A stretch of DNA of 64,000 nucleotides from Citrobacter sp. Res13-Sevr-PEB04-36 (GCF_015672735.1 NZ_JADABY010000006.1:62001-126000); one strand, 5' to 3'; shown: positions 1-9,633, counted from the stretch's first letter. Made by a program: numbers and translations. Notes: generated by a model from the sequence alone, not told the origin.

Positions 1-886
1 CTCCGTCACAAGACTCTGAGAGACCAGGCCGTTGTTTATTCGCACTGGTACCCTGATAAAGCCTTAAAACGCCCTCGTCAAATTCTCCCATAGCAACCGT
101 GTCGCAGGTTCCATCAACCACGTGACGCTGACCGTTTTCTTCATAATAGAACGTGCCGTCTTCATCACCCGGAAAGTATTTCCGTTTCTGCTCTTGTGCC
201 GATAGCGCGTTTATCCGATGTTCTTTGATTTCCAGAGTGTCAGGGTTAACATCAAGACTGCTCAAGATGTGTAAACCCTTAATAATCTGCGACGCATTTT
301 TATCAAACACCGCCTCGGTAAGCTGATCCGACTGAGATGATTGTGATTCATCGTAAGGAATAAAATCGTCAAGGCTGCCCGGTAATGGGAATACAAAATA
401 AGACTTTAATGCGGCAACGTTTGCCTCACTCAGCGCCTGCTGGAACTGTTGAAACTGAATCAGCGCGCTTTTCTTTTGTTCGGGCGTGTTGAGAGGGGTA
501 ACATCTTTCACGTCATCAAGGATGAGCAAGACAGAGGTAAAGTGGAGACCAGTTTGGGCATACATCGTTTTCCCGGTCAGGATGACATCTTTTCCCAGAG
601 AAGGAGCAAGATCGGCGTAATCAGGCTTATTTTTGCCCATCAAAATAAGCTGTACTAGCGGAACACTTTCACTCTCGCCGGTAACATCACACTCAAAAGG
701 TTGATCCAACTTTAGATAATCATAAGTTACCGCTTCATCGCCGTCCTTGATGCTTTCGTAATTTGGCAGGCCGGGTAGCGTCTGTTGTATCAATGTTCCC
801 TGAAGTATCACCTTTTGGTCCTCATCAGGACACCAGGCCATAACGACCTGGCTGAACAGGAGAGCAGATAACCACAAATATTTCAC
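1..886 (-). CDS. Secreted DUF4431-like protein, 3' end cut by window edge
   Basis: The minus strand reads open from a GTG at 884-886 (after AAGGATATTCA as ribosome site) to the window edge, about 295 codons with no stop. The N-terminus is a signal peptide (MKYLWLSALLFSQ, cleavage after VVMA), so the protein is exported. The mature part opens with a domain resembling DUF4431: beta-rich, with the run TLPGLPNYESIKDGDEAVTY and a conserved Cys in DQPFECDVTG. The remainder, rich in Asp, Glu and Gln, I do not recognise. Function is unknown; relatives are small periplasmic proteins. It is an accessory gene with lower GC than the core genes. No upstream partner is visible; the next gene, at 1129, is divergent. 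Confidence 0.7.
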   Translation of the reverse strand, partial: MKYLWLSALLFSQVVMAWCPDEDQKVILQGTLIQQTLPGLPNYESIKDGDEAVTYDYLKLDQPFECDVTGESESVPLVQLILMGKNKPDYADLAPSLGKDVILTGKTMYAQTGLHFTSVLLILDDVKDVTPLNTPEQKKSALIQFQQFQQALSEANVAALKSYFVFPLPGSLDDFIPYDESQSSQSDQLTEAVFDKNASQIIKGLHILSSLDVNPDTLEIKEHRINALSAQEQKRKYFPGDEDGTFYYEENGQRHVVDGTCDTVAMGEFDEGVLRLYQGTSANKQRPGLSESCDG

Positions 887-1128
887 ACTGAATATCCTTA
901 CACTGGCCAACGGAATTAATCACGATTGTAAAATATGAGCGTAAGGCTAAAAAGCGTTCATGGGAAAATCAGAATATCGACATCTTCCCCGGTCTTTTTC
1001 GCTGGGGATCACAGTTTTCTCTCTCCAACGTATCCATCACTGTTGATAGCGCTACAGTACCAAAATTAAATTGAAACACTGTTTTTATTACATAAACACG
1101 TTAATTCATTTTGAGAAAAGAGGATGCG

Positions 1129-1961
1129 ATGAAGAAATATGCCCTGGTAGGAACCGGCGGGCGGGCGAGCGGGCCTGTATATCTCAGCAATTGGTGGGCA
1201 ATGGAAGGAAAACGCCCGGCTGGTCGCCTTTTGCGACACCAACCAAACCCGTATGAACTACGCGAATCAGCTGTTGAAAAATGAGGGGGGCCGCTCCGGT
1301 ATCCACCTGGAAAGCCGCACAGTTTGAAGACATGATCCGCGAAACCCGCCCCGATGTCATCATCGTGACCACTATGGACCGCACCCACGATGACTATATC
1401 GTGCGGGCGCTGCACGCGGGCTGTGATGTGATCACTGAAAAACCGATGACCATCGATGAGAAGCGCGCCCTGCGTATTCTCGATGCCATTGAAGAGACCG
1501 GACACGAGGTGCGCGTCGCCTTTAACTATCGCTATGCCCCGCATCACAGCAAGGTACGCGAGCTGCTGATGAACACTTATCTGCCGTGGGAAGGACTGAA
1601 CGTGGTGTTTAACGGCAGCGAAGGTCGCCTGGAGATGAAGATCGTGGAGAAATCATACGTCAATGCAGGCGGGGCAAGGGAGAACGAAGGCAGCCTGGAA
1701 AGCTGTGATATTACCGTTTTCCCGATGTTCGCTGCGCCCTGGCAGGCCGACTTCACGCTGGGCGAAGGTGGCCACGGCGGCGGTGATAACGCGATGCTGG
1801 CCGATCTGTTTGGCGAGCCGCGACACGATCCGCCGCAGCGCGCCGCCGACCATCGCGCGGGCGCCATGTCGATCATGACCGGCATCGCCGGGAATCTCTC
1901 CATGCAGCAGCAGCGCCCGGTAAATTTTAAAGAGTTTGAACTAATTTCACGGTTGAAATAG
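1129..1961 (+). pseudogene. Decayed Gfo/Idh/MocA-family oxidoreductase
   Basis: Starts at an ATG 8 bases after GAGAAAAGAGG. The first 15 codons read MKKYALVGTGGRAS, a typical NAD(P)-binding Rossmann start. The frame then fails: residues matching ARLVAFCDTNQTRMNYA are in another frame (about 1205-1280), and a second shift at the G run near 1287 moves the reading to the frame open to 1961. That frame carries the family motif [20 protein letters not shown] and [13 protein letters not shown]. After [12 protein letters not shown] about 150 residues of the catalytic domain are missing and the text resumes near the C-terminus ([16 protein letters not shown]). Two frameshifts plus an internal deletion make a functional product very unlikely. 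Confidence 0.85.
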
Positions 1962-1976
1962 CGTCCGGACCGCTGG

Positions 1977-2666
1977 TCAGAACATCACCCTCGCAACCAA
2001 CGGTGCCACCAGCACCATCACCACGCCGGAAAGCATCATCACCAGGCTGGCAATCACCCCTTCCTGCTGGCCAAGCTCATAGGAGCGCGCGGTGCCTGCG
2101 CCGTGCGACGCCGCACCAAACCCGGCCCCTTTCGCCATTCCTTCACGGATGGAAAGGCGCAAAAACAGCATGTCGCCCACCGCCATACCGAACACGCCGG
2201 TGATCACCACAAACAGCGCCACCAGATCAGGTTGCCCACCCAGCGGCTCTGCCGCCGCCAGCGCAAATGGCGTGGTCACCGAGCGTACCGCCAGGCTACG
2301 CTGGATTTCATCGGGTAACATAAACAGACGCGCCAACCAAACCGAACTGGTGACAGCCACCAGCGTTGCCGTCACCACGCCCGCCGTCAGCGACATCCAG
2401 TGACGCTTAATAACCGCGAGGTTATCGTAAACCGGCACGGCAAACGCGATGGTCGCCGGGCCCAGCAGCCACATCAGCCAGTGCGATTCACCAATATAGT
2501 TTTGCCAGGAGATATGTCCGAACACCAGCATCAGCACCAACAGCGCAGGCGTCAGGACCAACGGCATCAGCGGCAATGTCCGAAAACGACGATACAGGCG
2601 CTTGTTGGCAAAATAGATACCCAGTGTAATCACCAGACACAGCACGCTTAACTGGAAATTACTCAC
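1977..2666 (-). CDS. LrgB/CidB (YohK)-family inner-membrane protein
   Basis: 229 residues with multiple hydrophobic segments and the LrgB-family signature around RSVTTPFALAAAEPLGG and the C-terminal GAASHGAGTARSYELG. Family members are holin/antiholin-like or metabolite-export membrane proteins paired with a CidA/LrgA partner; the exact substrate is unsettled. Its start overlaps the stop of the upstream cidA-like gene by 8 bases, so the two are translationally coupled. The divergent LysR gene at 3171 is the probable regulator. Length is normal for the family. Confidence 0.88.
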   Translation of the reverse strand: MSNFQLSVLCLVITLGIYFANKRLYRRFRTLPLMPLVLTPALLVLMLVFGHISWQNYIGESHWLMWLLGPATIAFAVPVYDNLAVIKRHWMSLTAGVVTATLVAVTSSVWLARLFMLPDEIQRSLAVRSVTTPFALAAAEPLGGQPDLVALFVVITGVFGMAVGDMLFLRLSIREGMAKGAGFGAASHGAGTARSYELGQQEGVIASLVMMLSGVVMVLVAPLVARVMF

Positions 2667-3069
2667 GGTTTAACCTGCTCATTTCATAGCGATAAACTTT
2701 ATCAACCACCCACGCCGTGGCGCCGAGCACCAGCAGCGTACTGATGGCAATAACGGCAAAAATGCGCCAGCCATCCACCAGCAACAGGTGCGTATAGTTC
2801 ACCACGGCGACAACCGCCGGGACAAAGAACAGCAGCATTTCAGCCAGTAGCCAACGGGCGCCTGCACGTATCCAGCTAAGTGGGATAACCCGGCACACAA
2901 TCAGCGCCAGCATGAGTACCATCCCGACCAGGTTGGCGGGAAGCGGCAAATGCAGCCAGGAGACCAGATATTGGGCAAAAACAAATAAACCTGCGTACAA
3001 CAGAACCTGAACAGGGATCTGGAGTCGATGAATAACGGCAGGCGTCACGCGGCTTATCGCCACAGCCAT
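2659..3069 (-). CDS. CidA/LrgA (YohJ)-family membrane protein
   Basis: With the ATG at 3069 the product is 136 residues and has four hydrophobic helices, including the family segment HLPLPANLVGMVLMLALIVC and the loop LLAEMLLFFVPAVVAVV. An upstream ATG at 3153 would add 28 residues, but they are not family-like and would leave only 17 bases before the divergent regulator start, with no room for a promoter. I therefore prefer the internal start, though its ribosome site is weak. Forms an operon with the cidB-like gene and is likely controlled by the divergent LysR protein, as in Bacillus and Staphylococcus cid loci. Confidence 0.82.
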   Translation of the reverse strand: MAVAISRVTPAVIHRLQIPVQVLLYAGLFVFAQYLVSWLHLPLPANLVGMVLMLALIVCRVIPLSWIRAGARWLLAEMLLFFVPAVVAVVNYTHLLLVDGWRIFAVIAISTLLVLGATAWVVDKVYRYEMSRLNRE

Positions 3070-3170
3070 GAGGGAATGTCCGTAAAAAATAGAGAGCGCC
3101 AGTATAGAGACCCTCCCCCGAGGACTGAAATGAATTAAACTCATTGCAGGCATAGTCTTAAGGAATAATC

Positions 3171-4061
3171 ATGGATATCAGAACGCTGCGATATTTTGTT
3201 GAGGTGGTTCGCCAGCAGAGCTTTACCCGCGCGGCGGAGAAGCTGTTCGTCACCCAGCCGACCATCAGCAAAATGTTGAAGAACCTTGAAGACGAGCTGA
3301 ACTGCACGCTGCTAATCCGTGACGGACGGCGACTGTTGTTGACCGATACCGGACGCATCGTCTTTGAACGCGGCCTGGCGATCCTCGCTGAGTTCCGCCA
3401 GCTTGAGGCTGAACTCAGCGATATAAACCATCTGAATAAAGGGATCCTGCGGCTCGGCATTCCTCCGATGGTCGGCATGTTAATGGCTGGCCCCATCAGC
3501 CTGTTTCGCCAGCGTTATCCCGGTGTTGAACTGAAAATATCGGAATTTGGCGGCTTAACCGTCCAGCAGGCGGTGATGAACGGGGATCTGGACGTAGCAA
3601 TGACGGCGCTACCGGTTGAAGAAGAGAGCGGACTGGCAACTTTACCGCTTTTTAGCCACCCACTCTGCGTGCTGATGCCGCGCTCCGGCCAGTGGACAAG
3701 CTGTGATTCCATTTCCCCCGAGGCGCTAGCGGAGCACCCGCTGCTGATCTACAACGAAGATTTTGCCCTGAGCCGTCAGTTGCTGGAGCTGTTTAGCCAG
3801 CACAACGTCAAGCCGCGTATTGCGGTACGCAGCGGGCAGTGGGATTTCCTGGCCGCCATGGTGCAAGCAGGGGTTGGGATCGCCATTTTGCCGGAACCGA
3901 TTTGCCAACGGCTGGATAAGCAAACGCTGCGCTGGATCCCGCTGGAGAGTCACTTACGCTGGCAGTTGGGCATGATCTGGCGCGAAGGCGTGTATCTGTC
4001 GCACAGCGCCCAGGCGTGGCTGAAATGCTGCGAAGGGTTTTGGTTAACGCAGGAGTCGTAA
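3171..4061 (+). CDS. LysR-type regulator, CidR-like
   Basis: 296 residues, the usual LysR length. The N-terminal winged helix (residues 1-60) includes RTLRYFVEVVRQQSFTRAA and KLFVTQPTISKMLKNLE. The effector domain (about 90-290) is of the periplasmic-binding fold type. Start chosen at the ATG preceded by AAGGAATAATC. It is transcribed away from the cidA/cidB-like pair across a roughly 100-base gap, the classic arrangement for a LysR activator of the divergent operon. Ligand not predictable from sequence; related CidR proteins respond to overflow-metabolism acids, so control of cidAB is an inference. Confidence 0.87.
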   Translation: MDIRTLRYFVEVVRQQSFTRAAEKLFVTQPTISKMLKNLEDELNCTLLIRDGRRLLLTDTGRIVFERGLAILAEFRQLEAELSDINHLNKGILRLGIPPMVGMLMAGPISLFRQRYPGVELKISEFGGLTVQQAVMNGDLDVAMTALPVEEESGLATLPLFSHPLCVLMPRSGQWTSCDSISPEALAEHPLLIYNEDFALSRQLLELFSQHNVKPRIAVRSGQWDFLAAMVQAGVGIAILPEPICQRLDKQTLRWIPLESHLRWQLGMIWREGVYLSHSAQAWLKCCEGFWLTQES

Positions 4062-4064
4062 GTT

Positions 4065-4150
4065 GCCGGATGGCGGCGTACCCGCCTTATCCGGCCTACA
4101 GGCAATTATGCCCATTTCGTAGGCCTGATAAGCACAGCGCCATCAGGCAC
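4065..4150. repeat. BIME: two inverted REP units
   Basis: GCCGGATGGCGGCGTA then CGCCTTATCCGGCCTAC forms one REP hairpin, and TAGGCCTGATAAGC with GCGCCATCAGGC forms the second in inverse orientation. It follows the LysR gene, and its right end supplies the stop codon of the convergent RAYT gene at 4143. Confidence 0.9.
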
Positions 4151-4634
4151 GTTCACCTGCACGGAGGTCTGTTATCTCACCTGCCCAGCTCTCCGGGTAC
4201 AACCCCAATTTCACATCACGATGAAACGTTGAAAAAGGCCATAACTTCACCTGTTCCGCCCAACCGTGTTTCACAGGATTAATATAAATGTAATCCACAT
4301 GCTGGCAATAATCGCGCTCATCACGAATGGTATGTTCCCAAAAGCGAGGTTGCCAGATATGCCTGACGGATAAGGATCGGGTGAAATGCTTTTTAATTTC
4401 CCGCCAGCGGGACGAAAAATCAGCGTCATTTTCAGGCAGCGTCCAGATGCAATGCATATGCTCAGGTAAGACGACCCACGCATTGATATGGAAAGGTTTA
4501 ACCTTGTTTACCTCGGAAATAGCACTGCGAAGATGATAGATTTTTGATGTTAAAAGATGGCTTCTGCGGTCTTGTAGATTCACCGTAAAAAACCATGTCC
4601 CACCGTTGATGTAGTGACGCCGATAATCAGACAT
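4143..4634 (-). CDS. rayT: REP-associated tyrosine transposase (RAYT)
   Basis: 163 residues from the ATG at 4634, preceded by AAGGGGGAAAC; an upstream in-frame ATG at 4685 has no homologous extension. It is a Y1-transposase-family protein of the IS200/IS605 HUH type: VVLPEHMHCIWTLP carries the His-x-His pair (HMH) and YIYINPVKHGW contains the C-terminal tyrosine helix. It closely matches E. coli RayT (YafM). These proteins bind and nick single-stranded REP hairpins and are thought to spread REPs. Here the gene is bracketed by a BIME on its 3' side (4065-4150) and a triple BIME array on its 5' side (4734-5004), the expected setting. The stop codon lies inside the flanking REP. Confidence 0.93.
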   Translation of the reverse strand: MSDYRRHYINGGTWFFTVNLQDRRSHLLTSKIYHLRSAISEVNKVKPFHINAWVVLPEHMHCIWTLPENDADFSSRWREIKKHFTRSLSVRHIWQPRFWEHTIRDERDYCQHVDYIYINPVKHGWAEQVKLWPFSTFHRDVKLGLYPESWAGEITDLRAGERA

Positions 4635-4733
4635 GTTTCCCCCTTTTCTTAACCGTATGGAGAAAAGAGGGAATCGACAAGACAAACAGATCAGTTCAGG
4701 AAAGCGGCTCGCAAATTCCGTAATGATAGATTC

Positions 4734-5004
<271 letters not shown>

Positions 5005-5008
5005 TCGT

Positions 5009-6655
5009 TTACTGATTCTCGATCAACAGTGCTTCGAGCAAATCCAGATCGTGCAGCAGTTTCTGCAGCGTTTCATTGCTGATTTCACGGGTGGCGCGCA
5101 GATGATACAGCTCTGCACGCTCCGAGCGCAGCGCCGCCAGACGGAAACGCCGTTCAAGGTTTTCTTCCTGCAACGAGCTTTCCGCATCATTACGCCCATC
5201 GACACGACGACGCAGGTTACCAATCACCCGCGAGCTCACCTCGGTCAGCAGTTGATTATCAATATTCTCTTCGCTATCCGCAGCCAGACGCTCTTCCATT
5301 TTCTGGATGGCCACAATCGCCACTTCCGCCGTCGCGGCGCGGGCAATGCGTATCTCTTTTTGCTGCTGCGAGTGATCCGCCACTTCCAGATGCTGCAGCA
5401 GGATCGGCAGCATCACCACGCCAACAAACAGCGAGAACAGAATCACACCAGCGGCAAGGAAGATCAGCTCATAACGAGCCGGGAAGCCGCTACCGTCCGG
5501 CAACAATAACGGGATGGAGAGTACACCGGCCAGCGTGATGGCCCCACGCACACCCGCAAAGGATGCGATCAGGATTTCGCGCGTGGTCCACGAGCCAAAC
5601 TCCATGGGCTTCTTCTTCAGAAAACGCATGCTGAAGTTTTTCATGGTCCACAGCCAGCCAAAACGCACCAGCATCAGTGCCGCATAGATCAGCACGATAT
5701 CGGTAAACAGCATCCACATTTCGACATTCGGATCGGCGTCTGCCGCCGCCAGCGAAGACTCCAGAATACCGGGTAACTGTAGTCCTAACAGCAGGAAGAC
5801 CATGCCGTTAAACACGAACTCAAGCATGGCCCAGGTACTGTTTGCACGTAAGCGCATCGCCAAAGGCGCGCGGCGCATAACGCCAGAACGGGTAATCGTC
5901 ATCCCGGCAGCCACCGCCGCGAGGATCCCGGAAACACCGATATGTTCCGCAATCAGATAAGAGGCAAACGGCAGCAGGAACAGCAGGACAATTTGCGTCG
6001 CAGGCTCGTCACCACCCCAGCGGCTGAGAAAACGTAGGGAGCGACCGTACAGCCAGCTGACCACAAAACCCGCCAGGATACCGCCGATTGCCACCTTGAA
6101 GAATTCAACCGTCGCGCCGCCGACAGTAAACACCATCGTGCCCATCGCCACCGCGACAGCAAACTTGAGTGAAACCAGGCCTGAGGCGTCGTTCATTAAC
6201 GCTTCACCCTGCAGGATGCCCATGATTTTCTTCGGTATGCGGCCTTCACCGACGATACCGGAAAGTGCCACGGCATCAGTTGGCGACAGCACAGCTGCCA
6301 GCGCAAAGGCAGGGATCAGCGGAATGCCCGGTACCAACCAGTAAATCATAAAGCCAATTCCGACCACCGTGACCAGCACGAGCGCCAGCGCAAGGCCGAA
6401 AATCTCTCGCCCATGCTCGAGAAACTCACGCGTTGGCGTCTTCCAGCCATCGGCAAACAGCAGCGGCGGGATAAACAGAACCAGAAACAGTTCAGGGTCG
6501 AACTCCACATGCAAACCAAACGTCGGCCACGCCAGCAAGGCGCCGATGGCGATCTGCATAAGGGGTAAAGGGAGTTGGAAGGGCAATACGCGAGTCACTA
6601 CCCCTGACAGCGAGACCACGAGGGTCATGATGAGTATGGTAAAAAAGATTTCCAT
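5009..6655 (-). CDS. yjcE: CPA1-family Na+(K+)/H+ antiporter YjcE
   Basis: 548 residues, nearly identical to E. coli YjcE. I use the ATG at 6655 (MEIFFTILIM, after AGGGAAC); a longer frame to 6784 has no conserved sequence. About twelve membrane helices occupy residues 1-410 and include the CPA1 motif ALAAVLSPTDAVALSGIVGE with its transport-site aspartate. A cytosolic, charged, coiled-coil-prone tail (roughly 420-548, QQQKEIRIARAATAEVA onward) follows. It exchanges monovalent cations for protons across the inner membrane. Monocistronic; its stop abuts the BIME array, which may protect the mRNA end. Confidence 0.95.
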   Translation of the reverse strand: MEIFFTILIMTLVVSLSGVVTRVLPFQLPLPLMQIAIGALLAWPTFGLHVEFDPELFLVLFIPPLLFADGWKTPTREFLEHGREIFGLALALVLVTVVGIGFMIYWLVPGIPLIPAFALAAVLSPTDAVALSGIVGEGRIPKKIMGILQGEALMNDASGLVSLKFAVAVAMGTMVFTVGGATVEFFKVAIGGILAGFVVSWLYGRSLRFLSRWGGDEPATQIVLLFLLPFASYLIAEHIGVSGILAAVAAGMTITRSGVMRRAPLAMRLRANSTWAMLEFVFNGMVFLLLGLQLPGILESSLAAADADPNVEMWMLFTDIVLIYAALMLVRFGWLWTMKNFSMRFLKKKPMEFGSWTTREILIASFAGVRGAITLAGVLSIPLLLPDGSGFPARYELIFLAAGVILFSLFVGVVMLPILLQHLEVADHSQQQKEIRIARAATAEVAIVAIQKMEERLAADSEENIDNQLLTEVSSRVIGNLRRRVDGRNDAESSLQEENLERRFRLAALRSERAELYHLRATREISNETLQKLLHDLDLLEALLIENQ

Positions 6656-6763
6656 GCGTTCCCTGTTTGCGGTGTTTCTTATGATATGTGATGAGAAGCG
6701 TCGTGCCTCAATTCTATCTTCTTCAGAGTAACGCAAAAGACAACGAGATGTGTTCCGAAAATA

Positions 6764-6792
6764 AAAACGGGCGGCAAAAGCCACCCGTTTTC
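6764..6792 (-). terminator. Rho-independent terminator of ghxP
   Basis: On the minus strand AAAACGGGTGGC pairs with GCCGCCCGTTTT (one G-T type mismatch) around a TTTT loop, followed by T-rich sequence, 22 bases after the ghxP stop. Confidence 0.85.
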
Positions 6793-6813
6793 AGGAACAT
6801 CATGATGTAAGAA

Positions 6814-8163
6814 TCAGATGGCCCAACCGCCGGCATAGAAGGCCACCAGCGCGATGGAAATAACCACGGTACCGATGTTCAGTTTGCGCCATTCGCCGGA
6901 AACAATGCGGCCAATCACCAGCGTAGCAAAGCCAATCATAATGCCGGTAACGATGTTACAGGTCAGCACGATGAACACAGCAGTTACCAGACCCGCCATC
7001 GCATCCACAAAGTCTGCGAAGTCGATTTTCGCTACGTTGCTCAGCATCAGCAGACCGACATACATCAGCGCTGGTGCAGTTGCGTACGCAGGAACCAGAT
7101 AGGAGAGCGGGGAGAGGAACAGGATCAGCAGGAACAGCACACCGACGGTTATCGCCGTCAGACCGGTTTTACCGCCCGCTGCCGTACCCGCTGCAGATTC
7201 AATATAAACCGCTGCAGGTGCTGCGCCGACCAGACCAGAGAACACGCTGCTCAGGGAGTCGGTGGTTAACGCTTTACCGCCATCAATAATCTGTCCGTCT
7301 TTATCCAGCAGATTAGCCTGTCCAGCCACCGCACGAATGGTGCCGGTTGCATCGAAGACGGCGGTCATCACCAGCGCCAGCACACTCGGCAGAACAAGTG
7401 GGTTGAGCGCACCCATAATGTCCAGACTGCCGATCAGGGAGTTTCCTTCCGCATCACTCAGAGAAGGCATGGCAAAAATACCGGAAAAATGCACGGCAGG
7501 GTCGAAAATCAGGCCAACAACAGAAATACCGATGATGGTCAGCAAGATGCCGCCCGGTACTTTCAGTTTTTCGAGGCCGATAATGACCGCCAGGCCAATC
7601 AGCGACATGATCACCGGAAAGGTATCGAAATCACCCAGGGCAACAGGCAGGCCATCCAGCGGGTTCTTGATCACCAGACCAACACCATTTGCCGCAATCA
7701 GCAGCAGGAAAAGACCGATACCAATCCCCGTGCCGTGCGCAACACCCTGCGGCAGGTTGCGCAGGATCCAGCTACGGATACCGGTTGCGGAAATAATGGT
7801 AAACAGGACGCCCATCAGGAACACCGCACCCAGCGCAACAGGCACGCTAATATGCTGCCCCAACACCAGGCTAAATGCGGTAAACGCCGTCAGCGAGATA
7901 GCGCAACCAATCGCCAGCGGCAGGTTGGCCCACAAGCCCATCACAATAGAACCGACACCGGCTACCAGGCAGGTCGCTACGAAAACTGCCGCCGGCGGGA
8001 ATCCGGCTTTACCCAGCATCCCCGGAACCACAATAACGGAGTAAACCATTGCCAGGAACGTCGTTAATCCGGCAACGACTTCCTGACGGACGGTACTGCC
8101 ACGGTGCGAAATTTTAAACCAGGCGTCGAGTGAACCGCCGGTACGCGCTGAAGGCGTAGACAT
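6814..8163 (-). CDS. ghxP: Guanine/hypoxanthine:H+ permease GhxP
   Basis: 449 residues and almost identical to E. coli YjcD/GhxP, a member of the NAT (NCS2, AzgA-like) family with about 12-14 membrane helices. Recognisable parts: [34 protein letters not shown] (substrate-site region of AzgA-like permeases) and [18 protein letters not shown]. Imports guanine and hypoxanthine with protons for purine salvage. Start placed at the ATG at 8163 ([10 protein letters not shown]), correctly spaced from AGGGGATG; an ATG three codons earlier sits on the ribosome site itself. The upstream region contains several PurR-like palindromes, consistent with control by PurR. Confidence 0.96.
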   Translation of the reverse strand: MSTPSARTGGSLDAWFKISHRGSTVRQEVVAGLTTFLAMVYSVIVVPGMLGKAGFPPAAVFVATCLVAGVGSIVMGLWANLPLAIGCAISLTAFTAFSLVLGQHISVPVALGAVFLMGVLFTIISATGIRSWILRNLPQGVAHGTGIGIGLFLLLIAANGVGLVIKNPLDGLPVALGDFDTFPVIMSLIGLAVIIGLEKLKVPGGILLTIIGISVVGLIFDPAVHFSGIFAMPSLSDAEGNSLIGSLDIMGALNPLVLPSVLALVMTAVFDATGTIRAVAGQANLLDKDGQIIDGGKALTTDSLSSVFSGLVGAAPAAVYIESAAGTAAGGKTGLTAITVGVLFLLILFLSPLSYLVPAYATAPALMYVGLLMLSNVAKIDFADFVDAMAGLVTAVFIVLTCNIVTGIMIGFATLVIGRIVSGEWRKLNIGTVVISIALVAFYAGGWAI

Positions 8164-8222
8164 AGAAAACATCCCCTGAGAGTTTATTTTTCGTCAATAT
8201 GCGTGATGGACAATCCACTGCC

Positions 8223-8433
8223 TGCTAAACGTTTTCTCCATGTGCCAGGTTTGCGTCAAAAGGGGTGTCGCAAAAAAGCAAACGTTTAGCTTCGCGCATA
8301 AAAAACGGGTAGTAAAAAAAAGCAAACGATTATCCTGCGATCATACTGCGGTTTTCAACAGAACTTTGCCGCTTTTTATGCATTTCTTCTTATAGCGCAC
8401 AAGAAATAGCCAACCGATGCGCAAACGTTATCG
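8223..8433. promoter_or_regulatory. Cluster of PurR-like operators upstream of ghxP
   Basis: Four sites resemble the PurR consensus ACGCAAACGTTTTCNT: TGCTAAACGTTTTCTC (8223-8238), AGCAAACGTTTAGC (8277-8290), AAGCAAACGATTATCC (8320-8335) and TGCGCAAACGTTATCG (8418-8433). The second and fourth are the best. PurR control of ghxP is known in E. coli; the number of half-strength sites is what the sequence shows here. Confidence 0.6.
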
Positions 8434-8624
8434 TTAATGCGCAATCTGACAACAAGTTTCGCTGGGTTATTGCAACATCCACGATGTGTTTCACGGCAAA
8501 GTTGCACAAAAAAACGGGTGAAGATGCAGGAAAAATTTCGGCTAAAAAAACACCAATTGACTGGCAATTGTCCTGGGGTGACTTACAATTACCTTATCAA
8601 CACAGACCGGAACCTCCACTACGT

Positions 8625-8740
8625 GCTCGACTGAGGGGTGTTGATGTCGGGGGAAACCCTCCCGTGAACCAGCGGGATAGAGTGAAAGACAAAGACCGGA
8701 ACCAAACTAAAGCGCCCAGTTGTGGCGCTTTAGTTTTATA
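8625..8740 (+). ncRNA. sraL: SraL/RyjA small RNA locus
   Basis: In E. coli and Salmonella the roughly 140-nt RNA SraL (RyjA) lies between ghxP and soxR, antisense-facing the soxR 3' end. Here the same position and strand carry a GC-rich, codon-poor stretch ending in a perfect 13-bp hairpin (8704-8716 with 8724-8736, AAACTAAAGCGCC) followed by TTTATA. A possible sigma-S type -10 (CTACGT, 8619-8624) would start the RNA near 8630; the 5' end is approximate. SraL is sigma-S-dependent and base-pairs with the tig and rho mRNAs in Salmonella. Confidence 0.65.
8704..8740. terminator. Bidirectional terminator shared by soxR and SraL
   Basis: Perfect 13-bp stem, 7-base loop CAGTTGT, with T-rich runs on both sides (TTTTAT rightward, GGTTCC/TTTGG leftward weaker). 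It lies between convergent soxR and sraL. Confidence 0.85.
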
Positions 8741-8762
8741 CCCGTCACCTGTTTCAAACTTA

Positions 8763-9221
8763 TCAATCATCTTCCAGCAATCGTGCCCCAGTCCCCTGCT
8801 CGCCAAGCTGATCGCCTGGGTTACGCAACGGGCAATCACTGCGTGACAAACAGCCGCAGCCGATACAACCGTCCAGTTCATCACGTAGCGCCACCAGGGT
8901 GTGAATACGTCGGTCCAGCTCTTCACGCCATTGCGAAGAAAGCTGCCTCCACTCCTTCGTACTGAGCGAGTGGCCCTCAGGCAATACGCCCAACGCGTCA
9001 CTGATCGTCGCCAGCGGGATGCCAATGCGCTGAGCAATTTTGATGATGGCAACATAACGTAACACATCACGTTTGTATCGACGCTGATTGCCGCTATTGC
9101 GCATGCTGCTGATTAACCCTTTGCTTTCATAGAAATGCAGGGTCGATACCGCCACGCCGCTACGCTTTGCGACTTCCCCAGGGGTGAGCAGCGCTTTAAT
9201 GCGGGGTAATTTCTTTTCCAT
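8763..9221 (-). CDS. soxR: Redox-sensing transcriptional activator SoxR
   Basis: 152 residues of the MerR family. Helix-turn-helix at residues 11-45 ([20 protein letters not shown]), dimer helix about 80-115, then the [2Fe-2S] cluster ligands in [12 protein letters not shown], the four-cysteine motif that distinguishes SoxR. Oxidation or nitrosylation of the cluster activates transcription of soxS. Divergent from soxS across 86 bases, with the SoxR operator overlapping its own promoter. C-terminal tail (GARLLEDD) is as in enteric orthologues. Confidence 0.97.
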   Translation of the reverse strand: MEKKLPRIKALLTPGEVAKRSGVAVSTLHFYESKGLISSMRNSGNQRRYKRDVLRYVAIIKIAQRIGIPLATISDALGVLPEGHSLSTKEWRQLSSQWREELDRRIHTLVALRDELDGCIGCGCLSRSDCPLRNPGDQLGEQGTGARLLEDD

Positions 9222-9228
9222 AAATCGC

Positions 9229-9259
9229 TTTACCTCAAGTTAACTTGAGGAATTATACT
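9229..9259 (+). promoter_or_regulatory. soxS promoter with SoxR operator in a 19-bp spacer
   Basis: The -35 TTTACC (9229-9234) and -10 TATACT (9254-9259) are separated by 19 bases, the overlong spacer typical of MerR-family targets. Within it lies the perfect 18-bp palindrome CCTCAAGTTAACTTGAGG (9233-9250), the SoxR binding site. Confidence 0.95.
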
Positions 9260-9307
9260 CGCCCACAGACAAAACGACGAATCGAATACTGAGAAAGAGG
9301 CTGCCAT

Positions 9308-9631
9308 ATGTCCCATCAGCAAATTATTCAGACACTTATTGAATGGATTGATGAACATATCGACCAACCGCTGAATATCGAAGCGGTCGCGAAAAAATCA
9401 GGTTATTCAAAGTGGTATTTGCAGCGAATGTTCCGTACGGTGATGCGCCAAACGTTAGGTGACTATATCCGTCAGCGTCGACTGCTACTGGCCGCCGTTG
9501 AACTACGCAATACCGAACGGCCTATTTTTGATATTGCGATGGATCTCGGCTATGTATCGCAACAGACATTCTCACGCGTGTTCCGCCGCGAGTTTGATCG
9601 CACACCCAGCGACTATCGCCATCGTCTGTAA
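9308..9631 (+). CDS. soxS: Superoxide-response activator SoxS
   Basis: 107-residue stand-alone AraC/XylS DNA-binding domain with two helix-turn-helices: LNIEAVAKKSGYSKWYLQRM and IFDIAMDLGYVSQQTFSRVF. It is the effector of the SoxRS system, activating sodA, zwf, fpr, acrAB and similar genes as a monomer, and is controlled by level through SoxR-driven transcription and Lon proteolysis. Expressed from the promoter at 9229-9259. Its stop is only 2 bases from the stop of convergent pdeC. Confidence 0.98.
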   Translation: MSHQQIIQTLIEWIDEHIDQPLNIEAVAKKSGYSKWYLQRMFRTVMRQTLGDYIRQRRLLLAAVELRNTERPIFDIAMDLGYVSQQTFSRVFRREFDRTPSDYRHRL

Positions 9632-9633
9632 GA

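Noticed and set aside
1071-1256. Small plus-strand open frame before and across the start of the oxidoreductase pseudogene
   Set aside because: It is a frame of the decayed gene region, lacks a ribosome site and has no recognisable motif.
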